From positions 1-11,304 of the forward strand of contig JAGVLI010001028.1 of NCBI GenBank assembly GCA_020054355.1: DNA of 11,304 nucleotides, written 5' to 3'. This document shows, in pieces, positions 1 through 6,984 of the stretch. Within the stretch, counting starts at the first letter, position 1. The number at the start of each line of letters is the position of its first letter. This stretch comes from Planctomycetales bacterium. GTDB taxonomy: Bacteria; Planctomycetota; Planctomycetia; Gemmatales; Gemmataceae. Position numbers and translations under genes: made by a program. The notes beneath the pieces were generated by a model, which saw only the letters and a list, made by a program, of their open reading frames with translations, ran no database searches and had not been told where the DNA came from.

Positions 1-1977
1 CCCGTCAAGCGGGCGACGCTCGAACTCCTGCACGTGGACGCTCCCGCCGCCGAGGCCGGCGAGATCGACGAGGAGAAGCCGAAGCCGGCCGCGCCCGCCG
101 CGGAAAAGCTGCTCCGCAAGGTCGAGATGAAGCTGGACGCCAAGGGCCAGACCGCCGAGGGTTTCTTCGATCTGCGCCCGGATGAAAACCTCTACCGCAT
201 CGTCGTGCAGGACCAATATGGCTTCGTCAATCTCGATCCACCGCGCCGCACCATTCGCCTGGCGCCGCAGGAACCGCCGCTGGTGGCGCTCCTGCCCGAA
301 CGGCTGCCGGTGCCCGGCAAGGACGTGACCGAGGACGATGAAATCGAAGGCGTGCCGATCCTGGAAGACCAGCCGTTCCGCGTCGCCTACGTCGCCACGT
401 CGCCCTATGGACTGGGACGGGCGGTGCTAAAGTATCGCATCAACGACGGCGACTGGTTCCCCCTGCCCTTGAAGGAAGTGAAGACCAGCGAGGAGTCCGG
501 TCCCTTCAACCCCAAGAGCGGGGCCTTCCTCTACAGCGACGTCGATCCGCAGCTGCGCGGCACGCTCGGCCAGCAGGTCGAGTTTCACCGGATGCCCTCG
601 CCCGATGCCCTCCGCTTTCCGCCCGGCACCGACGGCGGCGGCCGGCTCGACTTCAAGACCGCCGGCTTGATGAAGCTCGGCGACAAGATCGAGTTCTATC
701 TCGAGGTCTACGACCGCAACCCGGACGATGCCCGCGATCCCGGGCGTTCGGAAATCCGCCAGAAGACCGTGGTCACCAAGGAGCAGTATTTCGCCTGGCA
801 GAACCAGGTGATTCAGCAAGAAGGCCGGATTCGCCAGCTGGAAGCCAGGCAGCGAACCGTGTTCGCCACGTCCAACAACCCGGAAGAGTTGCCGAAGAAT
901 CCGGAGACGACGACCAAGCCGCCGCCCACTCCCTCGGCCCATGCCTTCGTCCGCAGCTGGCAGGTCATTGGCCCGTTCCCGAACGTCGGAGCCAAGGGGC
1001 TTGCCACGCCCTACCCGCCGGAAGAGGAGCCGATCGATCTGCGCAAGGAATACGACGGCATCAAGGGCAAGCTCCGCTGGAAGGTGCGGCACAGCGAAAC
1101 CGACAAGATCGACCTCGAACGCATTCTCGCCCACAGCAAGGCGGGCGTCGCCTACGCGGTCTGCTGGTTCCGCTGCGAGGAAGCGAAGGGCACCCTGCTG
1201 ACCGGCAGCGACGACGGCATCAAGGTCTGGATCAATCGCAAGGAAGTGCTGGCCAAGAAGGCGCTCCGCGAAGCCGTGCCCGGCGAGGACAAGACGCCAA
1301 TCCAGTTCAAGGCGGATGAATGGAACGAGTTGCTCGTCAAGGTGGACAACCGGACCAGCACCTGGGCCTTCTTCCTGGAACTGCAAACCGCCGACGGCAA
1401 GGCGCTGGAAGGTCTGAAGGTCCGCACGCTGCCGCCCGGCGAGGAAGACAAGCAATTCGTCCGCAAATGGCAGCTGATCGGGCCGTTCCCCAACAACGGC
1501 GAGGCCGGCCGCGACCACGTCTTCCCGGTCGAGAAGGACAAGGTCGATCTCGACAAGGAGTACGACGGCATCGGCGGCAAGGTCCGCTGGAAGCTGCACG
1601 AAAGCGACAACGAGACTGGCCGCATCGGCCTGGATCGCTTCTTCGAGCGGCCCTTCAACGAAGCCAATCTCGCCTACGCCCTCTGCTGGGTGAAATGCGA
1701 CAAGGAGCGCGAAGCTGTGCTGGCGACCGGCAGCGACGACGGCATCAAGGTCTGGATCAACCGCAAGGTGAAGATCGACGCCAACGTCAGCCGCGACGCG
1801 GTGCCCGGCAAGGACGTGCGGAAGGTCACGCTCGACCAGGGCTGGAACGAAATCCTCGTGAAAGTGGACAACCGTTTCGGCCGCTGGGCCTTCTTCTTCG
1901 AACTGCGCGACCCGGACACGGAACGACCGCTGGAAGGGGTCGAGTTCAGCACCGCGCCGCCCAAGGACAAAGATTAA
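1..1977 (+). CDS. DUF4175-like envelope protein with two tandem C-terminal beta-sandwich-like repeats (5' end missing)
   Basis: The reading frame is open from the first base, so the 658 visible residues are the C-terminal part of a larger protein. A GTG at 34 is not a credible start, because the frame continues upstream of it without a stop. Residues 1 to about 300 contain an Ala/Pro/Glu-rich stretch, then motifs such as LYRIVVQDQYGFVN and KIEFYLEVYDRNPDD, and a short charged segment (QQEGRIRQLEARQR) that looks helical. This arrangement resembles planctomycete DUF4175-like envelope proteins (family resemblance from memory). Residues about 315-477 and 485-650 are two copies of one domain: each begins FVR-W-IGPFPN, continues with EYDGI-GK-RWK, then TGSDDGIKVWIN and WNE-LVKVDNR, and ends with W-FF-EL. 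The pattern suggests a carbohydrate-binding or PA14-like jelly-roll sandwich, but that is inference. No membrane helix is visible; one would be expected in the missing N-terminus. The next gene starts 158 bases downstream on the same strand. Confidence that it is a real gene is high; its function is unknown. Confidence 0.85.
   Translation, partial: PVKRATLELLHVDAPAAEAGEIDEEKPKPAAPAAEKLLRKVEMKLDAKGQTAEGFFDLRPDENLYRIVVQDQYGFVNLDPPRRTIRLAPQEPPLVALLPERLPVPGKDVTEDDEIEGVPILEDQPFRVAYVATSPYGLGRAVLKYRINDGDWFPLPLKEVKTSEESGPFNPKSGAFLYSDVDPQLRGTLGQQVEFHRMPSPDALRFPPGTDGGGRLDFKTAGLMKLGDKIEFYLEVYDRNPDDARDPGRSEIRQKTVVTKEQYFAWQNQVIQQEGRIRQLEARQRTVFATSNNPEELPKNPETTTKPPPTPSAHAFVRSWQVIGPFPNVGAKGLATPYPPEEEPIDLRKEYDGIKGKLRWKVRHSETDKIDLERILAHSKAGVAYAVCWFRCEEAKGTLLTGSDDGIKVWINRKEVLAKKALREAVPGEDKTPIQFKADEWNELLVKVDNRTSTWAFFLELQTADGKALEGLKVRTLPPGEEDKQFVRKWQLIGPFPNNGEAGRDHVFPVEKDKVDLDKEYDGIGGKVRWKLHESDNETGRIGLDRFFERPFNEANLAYALCWVKCDKEREAVLATGSDDGIKVWINRKVKIDANVSRDAVPGKDVRKVTLDQGWNEILVKVDNRFGRWAFFFELRDPDTERPLEGVEFSTAPPKDKD
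943..1950 (+). repeat. Internal tandem domain duplication
   Basis: The two C-terminal domains (about 943-1431 and 1453-1950) align over their whole length. At DNA level the most similar part is 1201-1242 against 1726-1767, where 41 of 42 bases agree by eye; the only difference is a silent AAT/AAC codon in the IKVWIN motif. Flanking parts are clearly more diverged, so the identical patch suggests strong constraint or local gene conversion rather than a recent whole-domain duplication. Confidence 0.8.
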
Positions 1978-2076
1978 AAATAAATGACAAATGTTCGCCC
2001 GGATCGTCCTATTTTATGGGATGCCTTGACTCGAAATACAGTAGACTTGACCGGCAATCCTCTCCGCACTTACCCC

Positions 2077-2107
2077 GGCAGACCCAGGGGGGCAATCGTG
2101 GGCTGCC
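2077..2107 (+). other. Leader hairpin upstream of the coiled-coil gene
   Basis: In the 158-base gap (1978-2135), the arms GGCAG-A-CCCA (2077-2086) and TGGGCTGCC (2099-2107) can pair as 9 bp with one bulged A at 2082, plus an outer C2076-G2108 pair. The loop is G-rich. It ends 16 bases before the Shine-Dalgarno sequence and no U-tract follows, so it is not a typical terminator; a role in mRNA leader structure is possible. The rest of the gap is AT-richer near its start (1975-1992) and contains two TTGAC elements (2026 and 2047) without a good -10 at the right distance, so I call no promoter here. Confidence 0.35.
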
Positions 2108-2123
2108 GTGTGGTCCAACCTCC

Positions 2124-2130
2124 AGAGGAA
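2124..2130 (+). promoter_or_regulatory. Ribosome binding site that fixes the start at 2136
   Basis: AGAGGAA lies 5 bases before the ATG at 2136. The same frame is open back to 1320 inside the previous gene, but only the ATG at 2136 has this site and is followed by a signal-peptide-like N-terminus. This is why the long upstream extension is not used. Confidence 0.75.
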
Positions 2131-2135
2131 ATTCC

Positions 2136-5100
2136 ATGACCCGTAGCAACCGACTCAGCAGCATGGGCGCTGGCCGTTTCGTCGCCATGAGCGCTGGACT
2201 GCTCGTGCTGGCACAGCTGGCGCTGGCGGATTCCACCCGGCCGTCGCCGAGCCAGGCCGACAAGCAGAAGCAAGTGCAGGCGGAGACGGAAAAGACCGCC
2301 CGCCGCATGGGCACGATGATCCGGCTGCTGGTCTACAATCAGCTCGACAAGGAAGCCGAAACCAAGCTGCTCGATGAGGTGGCGACTTCGCTGGCCGGCC
2401 TGAGCCGCGAGCAGATGACCGAGGTCATCGCCCGGCTGGAAGCCGCCGCCCGCGCCGCGAATGAAGCCGGCACCCAGCAGGAAACCGAAGCGGCCTACGT
2501 CCGCCATCGGGAAATCATTTCGACCCTGAAGTCGATGCTCGCCAAGTACGACGCCATCAAGAACCTCGACCAGGCCGCCGAGCGTCTGGAGCAAGCCGCC
2601 CAGACCCAGCTGGAGTTGTTCCTCCGCACCAGCCAGGCCGTCCAGGAAAAGCAGAACGTCACCGAAAAGCTGTTCGTCAATCCGCGCGTCCGTCTCCAGG
2701 CGGTCCAACAGGTGCGCCTCCAGGCCGACGACCAGAAAGACCTCCGGCAGGAAGTGGCCAACATGCTGAAGCAGGCCGCCGAGTTGAAGGAGCAGCTGCC
2801 CACCGATCAGCGCGACCGGCTGAACAAGCTGCAGAACGCCCTGCAGAAGCAGAACGTGCTGGCCGACATGGCCAAGGCCGCGGAATTGCTCAACAGCAAG
2901 AAGGACGGCCAGGACAAGTCCCAGGAAGCCCTGGACCTGCAGCGCAAGTCCGCCGCCGACCTCCAAGACCTGGCCCGCGAGCTGCGCGCTCCCAAGGACA
3001 AGCTGCAAGCGATGCGCGAGGCCCGGCAGAAGGTCGAGCAGGCCATCCAGAACCAGGAAAACCTGAAGCAGGAAACCGAGGCGGCGCAGGAAAAGAAGGC
3101 TGGCGAAACGCCGGACGAGGTCGCCCGCCGCGCCCAGAAGCTGAGCGATCAGCAGGGCCGCAACGAGCACACGGTGCGCGACGCCCGCAACCTGTTGAAG
3201 GATCATGCCCCGGAGATCGCCAACAAGCTGACGCCCCCGGAAAACCGCATGATGGAGGCCGAAAAGGCCCTCCGCAAGGACAAGCCCGCCGAGGCCGTGG
3301 AACCCCAGGCGAAGGCGATCGAAAATCTCAAGGAAGCCCGCAAGCAGCTGGAAGACATGATCGCCAAGGCCGAGCGCGATCAGAACGACCCGCTGGCCGC
3401 GGCCCAGAAGGCCCTGGAATCGGTCGAACAGCTCCTCAAGGAACAGACCGACTTGCGCGACAAGGCCCAGGACGCGCTCGACACCAAGAACGAGCAACGC
3501 CTGCCCAACATGGCCGGCAAGCAGGACAACCTGGCCAAGCGGACCGACGAGCTGAAGCAGCAGCCGACGCCCGCCAAGAACGAAACCAAGGCCGCGCTGG
3601 ACCAGGCCGCCAAGGCCATGAATAAAGCCGCCAAGGCGATGGAGAACCAGAAGGCCGAGAACGCGGTCGCCAAGCAGAACGAGGCGATCAAGTCCCTCCA
3701 GGAAGCCAAGGACCAGTTGCAGGACAAGGTCGCCGAGATCGAGAAGCGCCGCGAGGAGATGGCGGCCCTCGAAGCCGCCGCCCAGAAGCTGGAGCAGCTG
3801 GCGAAGCAGGAAGGCAAGATCGCCGATGCCGCCAAGAACCTCGAGGCCCAGCCCAACAAGGCCGAGCCGCAAGCCGCCAAGAACCTGGCCGACAAGCAGG
3901 GCGAATTGACCCCGCAGACCAAGGAGGTCGGCAAGCAGGTCGAGCAGGCAGCGCCGGACGCCGCCAAGAAGGTGGCGGACGCCGCCAAGAACATGGAAGG
4001 CGCCCAGAAACAGCTCGACAACAAGAAGGCTGGCGAGGCCGCCAAGCAAGCCGAAGCGGCCAAGAAGGACCTGCAAGAAGCCCAGAAGGCGCTCGCCAAG
4101 GCCATGGAAAACAACCAGGCCAAGGAAGCCGCCGACCAGGCCGCGATGAAGCCCAATGAAGTCAACCCGATGAACGCGGCCGAGCAGGTCGCCAAGGCCC
4201 TCGAACAGGCCCAGCAGGCCGCCGACGCTTCCAAGGAAGCCGCCAAGCAACTCGGCGACCAGAAGGCTCAGGAAGCCAAGCCGGGCGAAAACAAGCCGGG
4301 CGAAAACAAGCCAGGCGAAGCCAAGCCGATGGACCCACAGAAGGGTCAGCCGAACCTCGCGGACCTGCAGAAGCAGGTGGCCGAGCAAGCCAAGAAGCTC
4401 GACGTGCCGCAAGCGGCCCAGCCAGCCAACGAAGCCGCCAAGGCGCTGGAGCAAGGCGACCTGAAGGCCGCCCTCGAACAGCAGCAGCAGGCCCTCAAGC
4501 AATTGGAGGCCAAGCAAGGCGAGCCGATGAATCCGCAAGCCAAGCAAGGCGAGCCGATGAATCCGCAAGCCAAGCAAGGTGAAGCCAAGCAAGGCGAGGC
4601 CAAACAGGGCGAACCCAAACAGGGCGAACCCAAGCAAGGTCAGCCGATGCAGCAGGCCAAGCAGGGCGAAGCCAAGCAGGGCGAAGCCAAGCAAGGCAAG
4701 CCAGGCGAAGCCAAGCAGACCGAAGCCAAGGCCGGTGAAGCCAAGCAAGGCCAGCCGATGAACCAGCAAGCCAAGCAAGGCGAAGCCAAGCAAGGGCAGC
4801 CAATGCAACAGGCCAAGGCTGGCGAGGGCAAGCCAGGCGAACCCAAGCAAGGTGAAGGCAAGCAGGGCGAAGCCAAGCAAGGGCAGCCGATGCAGCAAGC
4901 CAAGGCCGGCGAAGGCAAGCAGGGCGAAGGCAAGCAAGGCGAGGCCAAGGCCGGTGAAGGCAAGCAAGGTCAGGAGGGCCAGGCCAAGGCCGGCGGCGAA
5001 GGCAAGCAGGGCCAGCCCGGTCAGAAGGGCGCGCCGATGCCGTCGGAAGCCAAGAATGCCGGCCAGCTCGCTCAGGCGCAGAAGGCCCTGATGGACGCCA

Positions 5101-5789
5101 CCAAGGCCGTCATGCAATCGCAGCAGGCGAACCAGGCCGCCCAGGCCGCGCTCGGCCAGGCCCAGGCCCAGGCGCCGCAAGCGATCCAGAAGCAATTGCA
5201 AGAAGCCGGCAAGCAACTGCAGGAAGCCGGCAAGCAGTTAGGCGAAGGTCAACCCGCTCAGGCTGGCCAGAACCAGACCCAGGCCGCCCAGCAACTGGCG
5301 CAGGCCATGCAAGCCCTGCAACAAGCCGCTCAGGCCCAGCAAGGTCAGCAGGGCGAGCAGACCGCCAGCGCCCAGGGCAAGCAAGGCGAAGGCAAGGAAG
5401 GCAAGGGCGAGGGTAAGGGTGAAGGCAAGGAAGGTAAGGGTGAAGGCAAGGGTGAAGGCGAAGGCAAGGGTAAGGGTGAAGGTAAGGGCCAAGGCGAAGG
5501 CAAGGAAGGCAAGGGCGAAGGCCAAGGCCAGGGCAAGGAAGGCAAGAGCCAGGAAAAGAACACCGCCAAGGGCCAGGGCGACCGTATCGCGGACGGCAAG
5601 GTGAACAACGCCGCGTCGCAGTCGAACGGCACCGAGGGTGATGGCCAGTTCCTGAACCTGCCGCCCCGCCAGCGCGAGCTGATTCGTCAGGCCCTCAGCG
5701 ACAAGCTGCCGCCCGAGTATGCCCACCTGATCCAGCAGTATTTCCAGAACATCGCACGGGGTAAACCGGCGATGCCTGACAAGAAGTAG
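2136..5789 (+). CDS. Secreted low-complexity coiled-coil protein (1217 aa, no Cys or Trp)
   Basis: The N-terminus MTRSNRLSSMGAGRF followed by a hydrophobic run (VAMSAGLLVLAQLALA) reads as a signal peptide, probably cleaved around ALA-D (residue 32). Residues about 50-100 form a more ordinary helical segment (RRMGTMIRLLVYNQLDKEAETKLLDE). Residues 100 to about 710 are continuous Lys/Glu/Gln/Ala helix with heptad-like spacing, best read as long coiled coil. Residues about 712-970 are PGENK, AKQGE and QPMQQ repeats, 972-1082 are Ala/Gln helix, and 1082-1142 are KGEGKGEG repeats. The last 48 residues return to normal composition (LPPRQRELIRQALSDKLPPEYAHLIQQYF). I see no Cys and no Trp anywhere in the protein. 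The layout recalls the low-complexity C-terminal half of DUF4175/TIGR02302-type proteins, and the preceding gene could supply the other half; that link is inference. It likely acts in the periplasm or cell envelope. The reaction or role is unknown. Confidence 0.85.
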   Translation: MTRSNRLSSMGAGRFVAMSAGLLVLAQLALADSTRPSPSQADKQKQVQAETEKTARRMGTMIRLLVYNQLDKEAETKLLDEVATSLAGLSREQMTEVIARLEAAARAANEAGTQQETEAAYVRHREIISTLKSMLAKYDAIKNLDQAAERLEQAAQTQLELFLRTSQAVQEKQNVTEKLFVNPRVRLQAVQQVRLQADDQKDLRQEVANMLKQAAELKEQLPTDQRDRLNKLQNALQKQNVLADMAKAAELLNSKKDGQDKSQEALDLQRKSAADLQDLARELRAPKDKLQAMREARQKVEQAIQNQENLKQETEAAQEKKAGETPDEVARRAQKLSDQQGRNEHTVRDARNLLKDHAPEIANKLTPPENRMMEAEKALRKDKPAEAVEPQAKAIENLKEARKQLEDMIAKAERDQNDPLAAAQKALESVEQLLKEQTDLRDKAQDALDTKNEQRLPNMAGKQDNLAKRTDELKQQPTPAKNETKAALDQAAKAMNKAAKAMENQKAENAVAKQNEAIKSLQEAKDQLQDKVAEIEKRREEMAALEAAAQKLEQLAKQEGKIADAAKNLEAQPNKAEPQAAKNLADKQGELTPQTKEVGKQVEQAAPDAAKKVADAAKNMEGAQKQLDNKKAGEAAKQAEAAKKDLQEAQKALAKAMENNQAKEAADQAAMKPNEVNPMNAAEQVAKALEQAQQAADASKEAAKQLGDQKAQEAKPGENKPGENKPGEAKPMDPQKGQPNLADLQKQVAEQAKKLDVPQAAQPANEAAKALEQGDLKAALEQQQQALKQLEAKQGEPMNPQAKQGEPMNPQAKQGEAKQGEAKQGEPKQGEPKQGQPMQQAKQGEAKQGEAKQGKPGEAKQTEAKAGEAKQGQPMNQQAKQGEAKQGQPMQQAKAGEGKPGEPKQGEGKQGEAKQGQPMQQAKAGEGKQGEGKQGEAKAGEGKQGQEGQAKAGGEGKQGQPGQKGAPMPSEAKNAGQLAQAQKALMDATKAVMQSQQANQAAQAALGQAQAQAPQAIQKQLQEAGKQLQEAGKQLGEGQPAQAGQNQTQAAQQLAQAMQALQQAAQAQQGQQGEQTASAQGKQGEGKEGKGEGKGEGKEGKGEGKGEGEGKGKGEGKGQGEGKEGKGEGQGQGKEGKSQEKNTAKGQGDRIADGKVNNAASQSNGTEGDGQFLNLPPRQRELIRQALSDKLPPEYAHLIQQYFQNIARGKPAMPDKK
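4509..4568 (+). repeat. Exact tandem 30-bp duplication
   Basis: The 30-base unit encoding AKQGEPMNPQ occurs twice with no base difference (4509-4538 and 4539-4568). It opens the AKQGE repeat field and probably reflects recent slippage or unequal exchange. Confidence 0.85.
4509..5000 (+). repeat. Degenerate 15-bp repeat field (AKQGE/AKAGE/GKQGE)
   Basis: About 490 bases are built mainly from a 15-base unit GCCAAGCAAGGCGAA and close variants, interrupted by QPMQQ or QPMNQQ spacers. Units differ chiefly at third codon positions (GGC/GGT, GAA/GAG, CAA/CAG), so the peptide pattern is better kept than the DNA. Reading frame is preserved throughout. Confidence 0.85.
5386..5560 (+). repeat. GGCAAG/GGCGAA purine-rich repeat (KGEG field)
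   Basis: A 6-base alternation of GGC/GGT with AAG, GAA or CAG encodes KGEGKGEGKEG and similar. The coding strand is strongly purine-rich with many GG and several GGG runs (for example at 5405, 5411 and 5417), so it could form G-rich secondary structure. It encodes an alternating-charge, presumably disordered linker. Confidence 0.8.
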
Positions 5790-5810
5790 CCTACCCCACT
5801 TTCGGTTAGC

Positions 5811-5856
5811 AACGCTTTGCGGAAGCAGTGGATCGCTCAACGCTTCTGCGAAGCGT
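5811..5856 (+). repeat. Short direct repeat ending in a perfect hairpin, intergenic
   Basis: In the 97-base gap, AACGCTTTGCGGAAGC (5811-5826) is echoed as AACGCTTCTGCGAAGC (5839-5854). The second copy is a perfect hairpin: ACGCTTC (5840-5846), loop TGC, GAAGCGT (5850-5856). The first copy folds less well. No U-tract follows, so this is unlikely to be a strong terminator; it may be a dispersed palindromic element or a processing structure between the two genes. Confidence 0.5.
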
Positions 5857-5886
5857 CGCTGACCGCTTGATTGCGGAGTTCCCACC

Positions 5887-6879
5887 ATGCGGCGTCTGCT
5901 CCTGCCTCTGCTCGCCTTCCTGTTATTCTCCGCTCCTTCGCTGCGCGCCGCCGACGTCAAGATGGACGAGGCGACCAAGAAGGCCACCGCCAAGGCGCTC
6001 GACTGGCTGAAAACCAAGCAGAACGCCGACGGCTCCTTCAGCGATGGCCGTTATCCGCACAACACCGCCATCACCTCGTTCGCGCTGCTCGCGTTCATGT
6101 CCCAGGGGCATCTGCCGGGACAGGGCACCTTCGGCCCGGAGGTCGCCAAGGGTTGCCGCTTCCTGCTGTCGTCCTCGCGGGCCAGCGATGGCTACTTGGT
6201 CGGCGCGCGCGGCGGCAACATGTATTGCCATGCGATGGCCACGCTCGCCCTCGCCGAGCTATTCGGCATGACCAACGACGAAGAAATCAAGCCGGTGCTG
6301 GAGAAGGCCACCAACCTGATCGTCAAGAGCCAGAACAACGAAGGCGGCTGGCGCTACGAACCGCAGCCCAGCGGGGCCGACATCTCGGTGACGATCATGC
6401 AGGTAATGGCCCTGCGTGCCGCCAAGAACAGCGGCATGCACGTCCCCGAGCAGACGATGAAGAAGGCCATCGAGTACATCAACCGCTGCTACAACCCCAA
6501 CACCGGCGCCTTCAGCTATCAGCCCAACAGCCGGCCCGGCTTCGCCCGCACCGCCGCCGGGGTCTGCGTGCTGCAACTCACCGGCAACTATGACGCCAAG
6601 CAGATCACCAAGGCCGTCGAGTATCTGAAGGTCAACTTCGACTCGAAGGAGCACTTCTGGTACGGCCACTACTACGCGACCCACGGCATGCACCAGGTCG
6701 GCGGCAAGGATTGGGAAGAGTGGTACGGCAAGCTCAAGGACATGCTGTTGCCCTTGCAGACCGCCGACGGCAACTGGAACACCAAGGACCGCGAAGGCGT
6801 CGGCATGGTCTACCAGACCTCCATCGCCGTCATTTCGCTGTCGGTGCCCTTGAATTACCTGCCGATCTTCCAGCGATAG
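5887..6879 (+). CDS. Secreted prenyltransferase/squalene-oxidase repeat protein (non-DxDD)
   Basis: The protein has 330 residues. The ATG is preceded by GGAG at 5875-5878, 8 bases away. MRRLLLPLLAFLLFSAPSLRAAD is a signal peptide, probably cut near residue 21 or 22, so the protein is exported. QW-like helix-turn motifs recur: ALDWLKTKQNADGSF (37-51), FLLSSSRASDGY (92-103), NLIVKSQNNEGGW (143-155), AIEYINRCYNPNTGAF (194-209) and LLPLQTADGNW (287-297). This is the pattern of an alpha/alpha-barrel of the terpene cyclase/prenyltransferase superfamily. Further motifs are MYCHAMATLALAE (112-124), WYGHYYATHG (258-267) and a C-terminal end NYLPIFQR that I recognise from planctomycete homologues. The DxDD acid motif of squalene-hopene cyclase is absent, so hopanoid synthesis is unlikely; a binding or polymer-acting role is as likely as catalysis. 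It follows the coiled-coil gene by 97 bases and ends before a terminator hairpin. Confidence 0.9.
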   Translation: MRRLLLPLLAFLLFSAPSLRAADVKMDEATKKATAKALDWLKTKQNADGSFSDGRYPHNTAITSFALLAFMSQGHLPGQGTFGPEVAKGCRFLLSSSRASDGYLVGARGGNMYCHAMATLALAELFGMTNDEEIKPVLEKATNLIVKSQNNEGGWRYEPQPSGADISVTIMQVMALRAAKNSGMHVPEQTMKKAIEYINRCYNPNTGAFSYQPNSRPGFARTAAGVCVLQLTGNYDAKQITKAVEYLKVNFDSKEHFWYGHYYATHGMHQVGGKDWEEWYGKLKDMLLPLQTADGNWNTKDREGVGMVYQTSIAVISLSVPLNYLPIFQR

Positions 6880-6902
6880 AAATCGCGCGGCGCAAAAGAC
6901 AC

Positions 6903-6955
6903 GAGCCCGACACGCAAGCAAGGGATACACTTTCCCTTGCTTGCGCGTCGGGCTC
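6903..6955. terminator. Long hairpin between convergent genes (terminator, better for alaS)
   Basis: Arms 6903-6925 and 6933-6955 pair over 23 positions with a 7-base loop. The single exception (6912 with 6946) is an A-C mismatch in plus-strand RNA but a permitted G-U pair in minus-strand RNA. In the minus direction the hairpin is followed by TGTCTTTTG, a fair U-tract; in the plus direction only CAGCGTTTGG follows. It therefore serves best as the terminator of alaS (stop at 6985) and perhaps as a two-way barrier, since the plus-strand gene stops at 6879. Confidence 0.85.
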
Positions 6956-6984
6956 TCAGCGTTTGGCGATGACGACCGCAGTCG

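Noticed and set aside
427..1599. Minus-strand frame of 390 codons opposite gene 1
   Set aside because: Gene 1 shows two aligned domain copies and codon-like conservation on the plus strand; the antisense frame has no recognisable pattern.
2026..2052. Promoter for the coiled-coil gene based on TTGACT or TTGACC
   Set aside because: No acceptable -10 lies 16-18 bases downstream of either hexamer.
1320..2135. In-frame upstream extension of the coiled-coil gene to 1320
   Set aside because: The translated part is Arg/Gln/Gly-rich nonsense out of frame with the real gene 1, and the signal peptide and ribosome site at 2124-2136 fix the start.
2070..5216. Minus-strand open frame of 1048 codons, rich in Leu and Gly
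   Set aside because: It is the exact antisense of the coiled-coil gene. AAG, GAG, CAG and GCC codons on one strand read as Leu and Gly codons on the other and contain no stops, so the long frame is a by-product of composition. It has no ribosome site and no domain-like pattern.
4509..5560. CRISPR array or minisatellite of non-coding origin
   Set aside because: Repeats are contiguous without unique spacers of constant length and remain in the reading frame of a secreted protein, so they are coding repeats.
5887..6879. Squalene-hopene cyclase (hopanoid biosynthesis)
   Set aside because: The protein is about half the usual length, has a signal peptide and lacks DxDD; only the repeat fold is shared.
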